A stretch of DNA of 64,000 bases from Cymodocea nodosa (taxonomy: Eukaryota; Streptophyta; Magnoliopsida; Alismatales; Cymodoceaceae): assembly GCA_036874045.1 (NCBI GenBank), contig CM072339.1:17119501-17183500 (forward strand), given 5' to 3'. The first letter of the stretch is position 1. Every line of letters starts with the position of its first letter. A program made the position numbers and the translations under genes. Shown piece after piece: positions 1 through 10,929 of this stretch. The notes beneath the pieces are model-generated. The model ran no database searches and was not told the DNA's origin. It was given only the letters and a program-made list of their open reading frames with translations.

Positions 1-921
1 TGGAACTTCAGGGAACTTCCGATGCTGCCTGCAGTTAGCGCGGTCCTCCTCCTCTACACACACACTGGCCACACACTTCTTCGTTTTTTTTTCCTTTTCT
101 TTTATATTTCTTAGTAGTAACTGCTTCTACTTCGATGATCGGTTGGATTTCCTTTGTTCATATCAACGATGGTGATTTCTTCTTCCTTCCACGAGTGATT
201 TCCTGCGTGATACGTGCAATCGTGGTTTTCCTTCGAATGTCCTATTTCTGTAACCGCTATAGTGGCATATTAGAAAATAAATGGTTTGTGGAGTTACAAA
301 TAACTCAATGGACTTACTTCGTTGATTTAACTATAAAAAACGTGCACTAAAGAAATAAGCTACTAACTTAACGCGTTACCTTAGTGTGTATTCATGTAAC
401 TCAATGCACACAGTTATGCTAACTTAACGAGTTATACATGTGCATCTCACGTGATATACAAAAACATTTAAATTCAACACGTGCATAATTCTAACTTAAC
501 AAGTTCAAATATTTCAGATACTTATGGACCTATCTATCCAATGCTTAGATACATTTCGGATAGTTAACAGATAACTTATCGAAAATCCACTTAAGTCATG
601 CATTGTAGTTTCAACACGTGTAATCCAAGAAATAATAAAATATTTTTTAAGCATTTAAAACATAACTGTCCGGTACATTAAACATAACTCTCCAAAATAA
701 CAGAAAATTTGGATACTAAAGAATTTCATAGCCTGCAATTTACTAACAGTTCAGAAATGTACTAAATTAACGCTAATTTCCCGAAATTATGCAGATTCTT
801 TCATTAAAGCATATAACAGTGCAATTATAACATAATGGCTTAATTTTCATATGATAAGCTAAAAATTATGTAATTAACCATCATTTAACTGTTAATATTA
901 TGCACTTTTTCATTCTAAACA
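1..921 (-). repeat. 3' LTR of Ath-1, partial (runs off the left edge)
   Basis: Positions 1-921 match 41.03-41.95 kb (the 5' LTR of Ath-1) almost base for base with scattered changes. On the minus strand it opens TGTTTAGAATG directly after a polypurine tract. About half of the ~1.9 kb LTR is in the window. It contains CACGTG-type boxes, GTTGAGTTA/TAACTCAAC motifs and a TTCGGATAGTTA dyad around 555-590. The open frame at 135-350 is inside this LTR and is not treated as a gene. Confidence 0.85.
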
Positions 922-945
922 CTTCCCCCATACTTAAATTTTGCT
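922..945 (-). other. Polypurine tract of Ath-1
   Basis: On the minus strand it reads AAATTTAAGTATGGGGGAAG immediately before the LTR's TG. The form 'GGGACnnnC...TTTAAGTATGGGGGA' is the conserved plus-strand primer region of Athila/Tat elements. The same tract precedes the LTR at 46331. Confidence 0.85.
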
Positions 946-1009
946 AGTCCCTTAGCAAACTAAGATCTAACTAGTTGGTCTTTCTAAAGTGCTAGATTTA
1001 ATTCTTTAT

Positions 1010-2226
1010 TTCGTTCTTCTTTAGAATAATAAATTAGATTACTATATAGATCTTCTGTATGTTTCATTAATCTATTTTAACTTTATTTTCTCCTCTTCAA
1101 CCTACAAATATATTTAGAATATATGTAAATTACATACAAGATATATCAGCATCACATAGGTGTTAATTATATTATCATTTTTTCTTTTCAGCATTTGTCA
1201 TCCTGAATTTTCCAATATGATTTCTAGAATAAATTTCAAGTACATATGAATCAAAACACAATCCAATTCAATATGATTAAGACAAGTAGAATAAAGAATT
1301 GTATCTCAAATAAACAACTTCAAAAGTCTATTCTAGATTCAAACTTCAGCAATTTTAGATAACAGAACATATACTCAATTCAAAAAATATTTGTATTTCA
1401 CAAAACACTTGTATCTTTTCAGAACATTATATGCATATTTGTACTTTAAAAGTTAATTTGACAAGCTTGAATCATACAAGAGCTTTCTAGTGTACCCATG
1501 TATCGAGCTTTCAGTCAACAATTCCAGATCTAATCAGGATCTTAGGTTGCCAGATTTAAAGAGTCCTTTTTCAGGTCAACAATCCTTACATACCTATCTA
1601 CTCAAGTACAAAAGGCTTGTGATCAAACAAGTCAATAAACTCTCAAAGTTTTTCTCTTCTTTTTTTTTTTTTCTTTTCAACACAGTATATGTACATATTT
1701 CATTAATACAGATGCAATGAAACACAAATCTCGTATAGTCCTGCTTTTATTATTTACTGAAAATATGAATCCATATCAATAAGCTCATACTTTTTCTATA
1801 GTTTAATAAGATCTACATATAAATCATTCTACAAGTTTAATCAATCAAATTAAATGTATCATTGATCATATGTATTTCATTTAATCCAAAAATCAACATT
1901 TCAGCTCTTTTAGGATTTCAGCTAATTTACTGAGTTTCAGTTAAACATTCTGATTTCTTTTTAAAATCGTGAAACTGTTAAACTCATAAATTTTAGCAAA
2001 AACATAAGATACTATATCTAGATTTGTATGAGTAGTAAAATTTGTAGCATCTTATATAACATTCTAGCGGTTACAGTTCTTAAAAAAAATTTTACAATTT
2101 CAAATATTAGATAATTACAGCAAATTCTTGTTCAAAAAAAAAAATTTCAATTTCCACATACAGAACTTTTGCATTACTGTTCTAATTCCTCTAATTAACA
2201 AAATTACATGGCTATTACTTTAATTA
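1010..2226 (-). repeat. Copia 3'-tail block, inverted copy of 43.4-44.5 kb
   Basis: The reverse complement of this stretch aligns, with many small differences, to the non-coding 3' tail of the copia fragment at 43.4-44.5 kb. Landmarks are TAGATAGGTATGTAAGGATTG, GCAACCTAAG and AGCTCTTGTATGATTCAAGC. The related Ath-2 tail (46331-46963) lacks it, so it is an insertion within the tail of Ath-1. No coding capacity is visible; the open frame at 1490-1720 is incidental. Confidence 0.7.
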
Positions 2227-2270
2227 CCTCCCCCCCATACCTACATTTTGCATTGTCCTCAATGTAAAAG
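2227..2270 (-). other. Second, internal polypurine-like tract of Ath-1
   Basis: On the minus strand this reads CATTGAGGACAATGC followed by a G8-type purine run. CATTG(A/G)GGACAATG before AAGTATGGGGG is a hallmark found downstream of Athila/Tat pol genes. It lies about 1.3 kb inside the terminal tract, apparently separated from it by the inserted copia tail. Confidence 0.6.
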
Positions 2271-3654
2271 ATTTTTTAGTAAATATAGTAATTGTAGCAG
2301 GCATGAATATTATTTCGTTGACTTAACATCTAACTCAACGAACTTAGTTGAAATGTAAATTCAGGATAAGTAATTAATTACATACCTTGTTCTTTTCTAT
2401 CTCCTTCAATATCTTCCGATTTTTGCTGAAAAATTTTTCATTCACAAATAAAAGCAGAATATATAACAACAATCATAACAAAACATAAATTGTTAATTAG
2501 TGTGTTGTGTGGAACCCAGGCTCCTATGCTGTTGAGTATTTTTGTTTTGATGATGTGTGCTGAATGAAAATAATCATATTTGCTCAATTACTATTGCTTG
2601 TGAAAAGAAATTAAAATCATCAATTAATACAGAAAAAGCTTATTGATATAAATACTTGTCTGTATTGGATCTGAAATTAATAACTAGTCATTTTGTTGCA
2701 TTAATTTCTCATTTAGCTAAACGTTAAGTTAACGTGTGTTTTTATTGAAAAGCATGATATGTTTTAAAGTTATATCTTCTGTATCATGAACAGTGCACGT
2801 TTAGACAACTCGTTAAGTTAGAGTTTTGTTTGTATAGAGGTCACATGATAACTCGTTAAGTTAGTGAGTAAAAGAAGAGACGAACTCAATAAGTTAGTGT
2901 TATACACGTGGTGAAATTATAAGTTACGAATGTTGTATTGTATCACGTGAGGTGCACATGTTTAACTCGTTAAGTTAACATAACTAAACGTGTTGAGTTG
3001 CTATATTGAACACTAAGGCAACGCGTTAGGTTAGCGTTATAAACTTAAGTTGTTATTTTTGCACGTGGTAAAATTCTTATTATAAAAACATTTGTTTATT
3101 ACTAAATTAGTGAGTTAAATTTTTTCGGAGACTTACAGTCATAACTATCCAAAAGGTAACTTAAGTCATGTTTTCAAGTCTTGACATGTGTCTCACTAGT
3201 TTTATACTATAAAGAGTTTTTCGGTGACTTACATCCGTAACTATCCGAAACTTAAACTGTTTTCGGTGAGTTATCGTTTAACCTTCTAAAAGAAAGGATA
3301 AACTAGTTCGTTGAGTTAGCATAACACCACAGACTTAGTTCGTTGAGTTAGCTACAGTACTTGTCACGTGAAATAGCACATGAGGAACTCATTAAGTTAT
3401 ATATATATACTTGTGTTACTCGTTTAGTTAACATTAAAGTAATGACTTCTTATTACACTAATGAAAAATTTTTGGACGAGAAAGTTTATTTTGCAGGAGA
3501 TTTTTCAGAGATCCAGGACTGATGATTAAAGGAAATTCGAAATATAAACGTGGGTTAGAACGTGTGTGTTTCGATGAAGGAAAAGAAAAGATGTGGAGAA
3601 GTGGAAAACTGGTAGTGGTTAAACGTGAAGGATATGCATGAAATGAAGATACAG

Positions 3655-3661
3655 TATAAAA
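3655..3661 (+). promoter_or_regulatory. TATA box of the solo LTR
   Basis: TATAAAA in the context AGTATAAAAGGCATAG. The same box is conserved at about 20805 in Cop-F. With AATAAA about 440 bases downstream it brackets the expected R region. Confidence 0.6.
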
Positions 3662-4095
3662 GGCATAGAATTCTCGTTGATCAAACTATCTTTACACACA
3701 AAATGAAAAATCTTTTTAAGGATCAAACCATCCCTACACACCAAAAGAAAAATCTTTTTTAGGGATCAAAAACACCTCTTCGGGGAAAATCTCTCAAGTG
3801 GAAGAAAATTCAGTAAAGCAGAAAAGGTCAAATTTATGTTGCTGAAGATTTGAAGTATCAAAAGAAAGCAAATTCGGTGAAGTAGAGAAAGACAAGATAT
3901 TCGTCACTGAAGAATTGCTGAAGAAGAAAAAGAAGAAGAAGAAAGATCTCAGACAGGGAGAAATGTTTTAAATTTCGTAAATTAGTTTTCTCTGTTTGTA
4001 GTTATGAAATTGTTTAGATGATACATGGTATCGAGTTATAATTGCATCTACAATTTCTAAGGAGATTTGAATTTTATATTGTAATTGAAACCTTG

Positions 4096-4101
4096 AATAA
4101 A
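4096..4101 (+). terminator. Polyadenylation signal of the solo LTR
   Basis: AATAAA in CCTTGAATAAAAATG. It is conserved in Cop-F at about 21245 and lies about 120 bases before the LTR end. Confidence 0.5.
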
Positions 4102-4274
4102 AATGATTTTATGAAAACAATGTCTCGACTTGTTTTTGAGTTTTAAAGTTTCAATTATATTTTAGAAAATATTAAAAATACACAATTCACCCCCCTCTTG
4201 TGCAGCCATACGATCCTACATATGCCTTTGGTGGCTCACAAGCAAGCCAGTTGGTTTCCCAGAACAGATACTAT

Positions 4275-4640
4275 TGTGCGGAAAGATCAAATAAACATGG
4301 AGCATCTAGGGGTGGTGTGGAGAAGAGATCTACGTGGAAGAGAGGATTGCGAGTGGAGAATTCGAAGAACAAGAAATTTACATGATTCCCCAGCACGGGT
4401 ACGTCCACAGGTGATCAATCTATCATGATTCCTTGCTGTACGGTTGCTAGTACAAAGAAGGGGGAGAACGAAATCATGGGATGGTTTGGCATGGCATCCC
4501 TTGGACGTGGATGATCCCTTACATAGGGGCAACGGTTGGTGATACCCAAAAGACAAGTTTGCCCCTATACAAATTATCAAAGAAATACAACCATATTCAA
4601 TGACACATACATGTACTTGATGGAAGACACACGCATCACA
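4275..4640 (-). repeat. 3' LTR of Cop-J
   Basis: On the minus strand it opens TGTGATGCGTGTGTC right after the purine tract GGTGGAGATT and ends CCGCACA. Host sequence shared with the Ath-2 tail (46.80 kb) stops near 4270, which fixes the outer edge to within a few bases. No partner LTR is present in the window. Confidence 0.65.
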
Positions 4641-4708
4641 AATCTCCACCTTGTCTTTCATCAATCTTCACCATGAACAGGTGATGGATCACCAAGAACC
4701 AACTTGGG

Positions 4709-6316
4709 TTAGCAACAGCAATAGACGTTGAGTAAGTCCAAGCAATGCTTGAACTTGCTTTCAACAACGCCCTTTGTAAACATATCAGCCGAATTGTCCT
4801 TTGTGTTGACCTTCATAATCTTTATCCTGTCTTCATTCCTAAGGAAGTGATACTTAACATTAATATGTTTAGTTCTATCATGAAAGACATTATCTTTGGA
4901 GAAACAAATAGCGCTAAGACTATCATAGAAGATATCAGCTTTATCAATGCGCCAACCAAAGTCTCCAAGTAAGCCTTTCAACCAAATCCCTTCCTTTGCA
5001 GCTTCTGTCATAGCCACATATTTAGCCTCAATTGTGGACAGAGATACTGTAGGCTGAAGAGTTGATTTCCAACTCACAATAGAACCTGCAAATGTAAAGA
5101 CATAACCACATAATGATCTCCTTCTGTCAACATCACCTGCATAGTCTGAGTCTATATAACCAGCCATAGTACAACCCTGATCTGCTGCATACATCAAGCC
5201 AACACCTGGAGTTCCTTTCAAATATCTGAATATCCTTTTAATTGCTTTCCAATGTTCCCTACCCGAATTGGACATGAACCTACAAACAACACTCAAAGGA
5301 TATACCAGATCAAGCGTAGTGCATACCATAACATACATAAGACTTCCAACTGCCTGTGCATAAGGAACTCGCTGCATATCAAGCTTTTCAGAATCAGTTT
5401 GGGGACACATCGCAGATGACAATTTGACATTTCTGTCATAAGGCGTGCTAATGGCTTTGCATGAAGCCATACCAAATCTGCTAAGGATCTTCTCAATATA
5501 CTTTTGTTGATTCAAAAATAGCTTACCAAAATTTCTTTCACACCTAATCTCCATTCCAAGAATTCTACCAGTTGGACCAAGATCCTTCATATCAAATTCT
5601 GATTTTAATGTGTCCTTCAGCTCCTGTATCACTTCGATATTCTTCACAGCTATAAGAATATCATCAACATACAATAACAAATAAACATGTGTACTCTTAT
5701 CAAGAGTTTTAACATATACACATGAATCATAGTTGTTGCGTCTAAAACCAACTTTAACTATAAAGGCATCAAACCTTTTGTACCATTGGCATGGTGACTG
5801 TTTAAGTCCATACAAGGACTTATTTAATTTGCACACCCAATCAGATTTACCTTTCACCACAAACCCTGTTGGTTGTTCTATCCAAATATTTTCTTCCAAC
5901 TCACCATGCAAGAAGGCCGTCTTTACATCTAGTTGTTCCAATTCTAAATTCTGTGCTGCAGCAATGGTTAACAAAATTCTAATAGATGTATGACGTACAA
6001 CAGGAGCAAATACCTCATTGAAGTCGACTCCTTCTCACTGTGAATAACCTTTGGCAACTAATCTTGCCTTGTGCTGCACACCTGCGTTGCCTTGAGTCCC
6101 AATCTTCTTCTTATAGACCCATTTGCAACCAACAATATTTGTGTTCTTTAAACGTTTCACCAGTTCCCAAGTCTTGTTCTTATAGAGAGATTGGAGTTCC
6201 TCCTCCATAGCAGACATCCAAAGACCAGCTTCTGAATCTTTCATTGTAGCTTCATATGTAGGTGGATCAACAAAATCCTCCACCTCAACTACTACTTGTA
6301 AGGCAAAAGCAACCAA
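4709..6316 (-). pseudogene. Cop-J RT and RNase H region
   Basis: Copia reverse transcriptase and RNase H. Visible motifs: the RT N-terminal block with GCKWVYKKK, the MDVKTAFLHG-type block (here LDVKTAFLHGELEE), SLYGLKQSPCQWY, the catalytic LLYVDDILIA, and the RNase H blocks GYIDSDYAGD and LSTIEAKYVA, closing with ADMFTK. Family role: copying element RNA into cDNA inside virus-like particles. It reads in long open stretches but is not intact over the whole polyprotein. Confidence 0.85.
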
Positions 6317-6499
6317 ACTGTCGTAGCCATATCTAATCGGAGGTCTAACATCTCTTCTAGGACGATCTTTGCCAATGGTTCTTGGTGGTGGTTGCTCTAC
6401 CTCTTCCTCCTCAACTTCATTTTCCTGAGTTTCATATGAGATTTCTCTAATTTCAACTTGATCAGTGATAGGCGGCTACTATGCGTCATCTATCTCCAT

Positions 6500-7903
6500 C
6501 TATTCAGGAAGGGTGTGCTCAATTTCTAGTGTTTCACCTACTAGTTTATCTATTGCTTGCAAAAGAGAATTCTCATCAAAAGTAACATCACGGCTATATA
6601 TTACTTTGTGAGATTCAATATCATATATCCTGTATCCCTTTACACCAACACCATAGCCCACAAATATGCCTTTCTTGGCACGTGGTTCCAGCTTACCATT
6701 GTTCACATGATAGTAAGTTGGACACCTGAAAATTCTGAGCTTTGAATAACTAGCAGATCTTTTCAACCATACCTCAAGAGGTATCTTCCCATCTAAGGCA
6801 CTAGAAGGGGACCTGTTCACCAGATAGGAAGCTATGTTAACAGCCTTTGCCCAAAACTTCTTGCTCAAACCTGCATGAGACAGCATACAACGTGCCTTTT
6901 CTAGGAGTGTTCTGTTCAATCTTTCAGCCACTCCATTTTGCTGAGGGGTATACCTGATAGTGTTATGCCATGTAATGCCTTCATCTTTACAAAAGTTATC
7001 AAATTCTTGAGAACAAAACTCAAGACCATTATCAGTTCTAAGATATTTTACCTTTCTGTCTGTTTGGTTTTCTACCTGCTTCTTCCAATGCTTGAAGCAA
7101 GAAAAAGCTTCACTTTTGTGTGTCAAAAAGAAAACCTAGTTCATCCTTGAATGATAGTCAATGATAGAAAGAAAATATTTGGAACCTACAATAGAAGTCT
7201 GATGTGAAGGCCCCCAACAATCAGCATGAATATAATCAAGAACTCCCTTGGAGCTATGTTGACTGCATGCAAATGACACTATTTTCTGTTTGCCAAAGAC
7301 ACAATGCTTGCACATGTCAATACAAGCAACCTTGTGCCCATCAAACTTTCCCAGACTACTCAATTTCTACATTCCTTTCTGCCCCAAATGACCCATCCTT
7401 GAGTGCCACATGACAGAAAAATCCTGCTGACCAGATATAGCTGATGTAGCTGCGCCAACAATTGGAGTGCCCTGCAAAATATATAAGGGACCAGATTTGG
7501 TTCCCTTCATAACAACTAACGAGCCTTTCAATATGCTGATCTTCCCCTCACCACTTGTATATCTATAACCCTTACCATCAAGGGCCATCAGTGAGATCAG
7601 ACTTTTTCCAAGCTTTGGGACGTACCAAACGTCCTCCAGAATTCTAACTGTGACATCATGTAGTTTAAATTTTATAGTGCCCACACCAACTCTAGAACAT
7701 ACATCATCATTGGCCAAAGTCACTTGACCACCCTCCACCTGCTCGTAGGTGTCAAAATACTCCCTAGTAGGAGTCATATGATGTGAAGCTCCTAAGTCCA
7801 TAATCCACTGATCATCAAAATAGGTACTGCAACAAATTGTAAGAGAAAAGTCATCACCTGACGTAGAACTGGTTTCTGCCACATCAGCCTTTCCTTTGTT
7901 CAT
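6500..7903 (-). pseudogene. Cop-J protease and integrase region
   Basis: The protease part is at the right (about 7700-7903), with a WIMD..ASHHMT context typical of copia aspartic proteases. The GAG-pre-integrase block ends in HSRMGHLG, and CKHCVFGKQ is the HHCC finger end. The integrase core includes YLRTDNGLEF, TPQQNGVAERLNRTLLEKARCML and the C-terminal GIFVGYGVGVKGYRIYD block. These are the standard copia integrase signatures. Broken; several interruptions. Confidence 0.85.
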
Positions 7904-7977
7904 AAGCTTAGGACAATGTGATTTTCAGTGTCCTTTCTCCTTATAGTAATGGCAAATATCCCTACAATAATGAAGTC

Positions 7978-8460
7978 GACCCACAATTTTCAATTGGTAC
8001 TTCATATCTATTAGGTCTTCCTATATTCCATTCTTCTCTTGTGATAGGATTTCTAATCAAAATATCAGGTAACAGAATTGCATACCTTGGTTTGGTTCTG
8101 TAAATAATTAATCATTCATCCATCTCCATAATATGATCTATTCCTTCTAATGTATTGGGTGGAATTCCAGTAGTTTCGTCCATATTTAGATATTCATAGC
8201 TGATTGAACTACGATTAAATGACTTTCATAAAAATCCATCTCTAATCTTAGTCATCTTTGCAGCTTGTAGTCCATGAAAATATTTTTCTCTGACATAGTC
8301 TTTGATTTCCTTTGACACACAACACAATCTACATAGATCTTTAGCTAACAAGTTACTCAATACTTCTCTCAATGCATTCAGTGGTAATTTCATCAATTCC
8401 ATTTGTTGTGATTCTATATGACATAAACAAAAATTAATAAAGACAAAATCAACATAGCTA
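7978..8460 (-). pseudogene. F-box-like gene in Ath-1, N-terminal half only
   Basis: A run of about 45 residues fits an F-box: ALREVLSN, then LAKDLCRLCCVSKEIK, then a KYFHGLQAAK end, matching the usual LP..L...IL..L..K.L...+CVSK.W......P.F pattern. Further on, residues like PDILIRNPITREEW match the '..NP.T+E' signature of F-box-associated domains. It lies just downstream of capsid-type gag and before the 3' tail. The C-terminal half is cut off by Cop-J. A fuller copy is at 48963-50100 with about 90% similarity. Broken. F-box proteins are substrate receptors of SCF ubiquitin ligases; any such role here is inferred. Confidence 0.65.
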
Positions 8461-8469
8461 CTTCATACC

Positions 8470-8530
8470 CTCGTGGAGTTAGGTCATAACTCAACGGATT
8501 AAGTTCGTTGAGTTAAGTAATAACTCTATG
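8470..8530 (-). promoter_or_regulatory. GTTGAGTTA/TAACTCAAC dyad between gag and F-box
   Basis: Contains TAACTCAACGGATTAAG followed by TTCGTTGAGTTA, an inverted repeat with short spacing. The same arrangement recurs at 50150-50215 in Ath-2 and near the other ORFs of Ath-1. It may be promoter-like, or a relic of the LTR motif set. Confidence 0.45.
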
Positions 8531-8639
8531 ATACTACTAACTATAATTAAACTTATAATTTTTTTATTTATATTTTTCTACTTACTATATTATACATAGT
8601 TACTTCAGTTATGATGTTTCATTTAGCTCTCCTCCTAGA

Positions 8640-9872
8640 GGAGGTATCAATTTTATTAACAGTTCTGTTAATAGGGTTAGGTACTACTTGCATTGGCAAT
8701 CCTCCGGTAGGTCTAACTTCTATTGATTCTTTCTGTCTAGGGGGTATATTTCTATTTATATTTTGATTTTGAATTGCAGCATTTCCAAATACAAAATCTA
8801 GATGATTGTTTAATTGTTGAATTATCTTTTCTAACTTTTCTACTCTAGATCCTTGTTCAATTAATGCTTCATAACTTATATTTTTGTCATTTATATTTTC
8901 TCCTCCCTAAAAATTGTTGTTTCTCCAAGATAAATTTGGGTGATTTCTCCAATTAGGGTTATAAGAATTTCCAAAGTTATCTTTCTGGTTTCTAGCATAA
9001 ATAATATATAAATCATTAACGTTTGCACTCTTTTCTACTAGTTTTTAATTTAATGATAACTCTTCTATTTTCTTTGTTAATTCAGTTAATTTAACTTCAA
9101 GCATAGTGCTTGAATCTATTTCATGCATTCCCCTTGGCAATATTCTTTTATTTGCAATAGCTTCAGTTGAGTTTTCCCACTGTGTAGTTCTTTTTGCAAA
9201 GTTTTCTAAGTATGCCCATGCTTCTTCACTACACAATTTTATAAATCCATTCTGACAAGTAGATTCTAATAAAGATTTCGTTGAAACATCTATACCTTCA
9301 TAAATTATACCTATCAATTATGCTTTACTCATTGCATGATGTGGACATTGAGTCAGTAAATCATTAAATCTTTCAAAATATTTTCAGAATGATTCTCCCT
9401 GTTTTTGGCTACACATTAATATTTCCTTTTTCTTTTTAATCATTTGATGTGTTGGATAGTATTTTTCCAGAAAAGCAGACCAAAATTCAGTCCATGTAGA
9501 AATTGAATTAGGCGATAGAGTATATAATCATCTCTTAGCTGTGTCTTTTAAAGCAAAAGGGATATATCTAAGTTTAATAACATCTATACTCATATTCGGC
9601 ATTTCCATCATTTGACAAACTTCGTTAAATTCTCTAAGGAAATAATAGGCATCCTCTCTTTCTAATCCATGAAAATGTGGCAATTGACTAATATAATTAG
9701 ATTTCAATTCAAACCTATCTCCCTCAAAGTTTGGCAATCGAATACATGAAGGTTCATCAACTAATTCAGGATATAGAATTTCCCCTAATGGTTTCTCTAC
9801 TGGAGCAGCCATATCTTTGTTCTCTTTTAAAGAAATGTTAGCTACACCCCTAAGGATTTCGTTAAAGTCCAA
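8640..9872 (-). pseudogene. Athila-type gag (capsid) in Ath-1
   Basis: The capsid part of gag. An N-terminal block with EILYPELVDEPSCIRLPN, then SQLPHFHGLEREDAYYFLREF, matches the Athila/Tat retrotransposon gag domain (FHG...EDP..HL+EF..VC). A further block, CPHHAMSKAQLIG and YEGIDVSTKSLLES, matches the domain's C-terminal half, followed by a helical LTKKIEELSLN segment and a PNWRNH..LSW-type tail near 8930. No zinc knuckle is seen here; a CCHC knuckle lies separately at 39.8 kb. It sits downstream of the env-like ORF and immediately upstream of the F-box gene. Broken, three or more interruptions. A close copy (about 93% at protein level over the N-terminal 85 residues) is at 50290-51590. Confidence 0.8.
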
Positions 9873-10140
9873 TTCAAAAAAAATTTCAGTATGTCTCTGT
9901 GTTGAATAATCCTATGTAGGTGTTCTTACTAATCGTTTAGTGCTAGGAAAACGAATCCATGTGCTCATAAACTCTTAACATAAAATAAAATAACAGAAGA
10001 TTAATTATGTACCAGTCTGAAGCTTTATATTTAGTAAATAGTTGTTGACGAATGAAGTTGAATCAGCTGCTTCTCCTTCCAGTTCCCCAACGAATTTTCT
10101 TTTCTCAAATGCTGGTAACTTGTAAATAACATTCTGTTCT

Positions 10141-10150
10141 ATATTTATAA
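10141..10150 (-). promoter_or_regulatory. TATA-like box upstream of the gag/F-box unit
   Basis: The minus strand reads TTATAAATAT in the context GTGCATTATAAATATAGAAC, about 270 bases before the gag start. The same box is kept in Ath-2 (51811-51820) while surrounding bases differ. This is suggestive of a promoter separate from the LTR. Confidence 0.4.
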
Positions 10151-10299
10151 TGCACGTCCATAAAGCAAATGAATCTCGTTGCAAGAACGTGTCTTGTAAC
10201 GTATAGTATGGTTCCTATTTTTATGGGTACGTGTGCTACTTCTAATTTAAAATTTTAGTAACCACTAAACCTACGAAGTTTCGTTCGTGGCTAAAAGAA

Positions 10300-10500
10300 T
10301 AACTGTTTAACTTAATCCATGAACTAACCTCGTTGAGTTATAGATAACTCAACGGACTAGCTTTGGTTACTGCTACTAGCTCCACGGACTAACTTCGTTG
10401 AGTTACAGATAACTCAATGGAGTGACCTTATATTATATTATTGGCCTAGTGGAGTTAAGGTTAACTCAACGGACTTACTTCGTTGAGTTAACACTTAGCA
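10300..10500 (-). promoter_or_regulatory. Cluster of GTTGAGTTA dyads upstream of gag
   Basis: Four to five copies of TTCGTTGAGTTA / TAACTCAACGGA in alternating orientation, including CGTTGAGTTA-CAGA-TAACTCAAT, a near-perfect hairpin. It lies between the env-like ORF's 3' non-coding part (10.56-10.93 kb, AT-rich with no features seen) and the TATA-like box. Confidence 0.5.
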
Positions 10501-10929
10501 ACCTCTAAGTTTACTCCTCGTATTAACTTCTATAGTTTTCTTCTCTCCTGTATTTTTCCAACTTAAATAAAATTAAATATATGTTATTAATGCAGCATTC
10601 TAATTAAAACTCATTTACATCTGAACTTATATAAATATTTAACTTGCAGTTCATTTCATGTTGTGCAAAATTTATATTTTACTTTGCAGCATGCAAATAT
10701 TTTTAGGCATTAATTAATTATCATGCCTTTAATCTTGTCATTCAGCAGATTGCATAATGTTCAAACAGTTATTTAATATTCAAGATAGTTCATCTAGTAC
10801 ATCATTCTCAAACACAAATGCAAAAACATCTAAAAAAACATACATTCATTTATATGAATAGTGTTACATTACATTCAATCAGATATCTTTTATACAAATA
10901 TATACAATTACAAGTAGACGAACAATACA

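Larger units (their letters stand above)
2530..4220 (+). mobile_element. Solo LTR of SIRE-type copia (Cop-E/F family)
   Basis: A complete LTR from TGTTGAG to CGATCCTACA, 1691 bp, flanked by perfect 5-bp duplications TATGC at 2525-2529 and 4221-4225. It is about 95% like the 5' LTR of Cop-F (19619-21369). No internal region is present, so it is a solo LTR left by LTR-LTR recombination. The empty site is seen in the related Ath-2 tail near 46755-46760, where the flanks are contiguous (CTATGCCTTTGGTGGCTCAC). A TATAAAA box lies near 3655 and AATAAA near 4096. Confidence 0.93.
4275..7977 (-). mobile_element. Cop-J: Tork/TNT1-like copia, 5'-truncated
   Basis: Minus-strand Ty1-copia element inserted in Ath-1. 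Parts in order: gag zinc-knuckle end (~7975-7895), protease, integrase, RT, RNase H (ending near 4709), polypurine tract GACAAGGTGGAGATT, and a short 3' LTR of about 365 bp. The order protease-integrase-RT and the RT motif YVDDILIA place it in copia; similarity to TNT1-type polyproteins suggests the Tork lineage. The 5' LTR, primer site and most of gag are missing: the right end abuts the F-box-like gene directly. It is broken, with about five or six interruptions. The other half of the F-box gene was lost in the same event or one next to it. Confidence 0.85.

Noticed and set aside
135-350. Open frame at the left edge, repeated at 41168-41383
   Set aside because: It lies within the Athila LTR in the non-coding orientation and has no recognisable domain; the two copies are LTR copies.
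4198-4664. Overlapping open frames near the solo LTR end
   Set aside because: They run from the LTR end across Athila tail into the Cop-J LTR, so they cross element borders and cannot be a gene.
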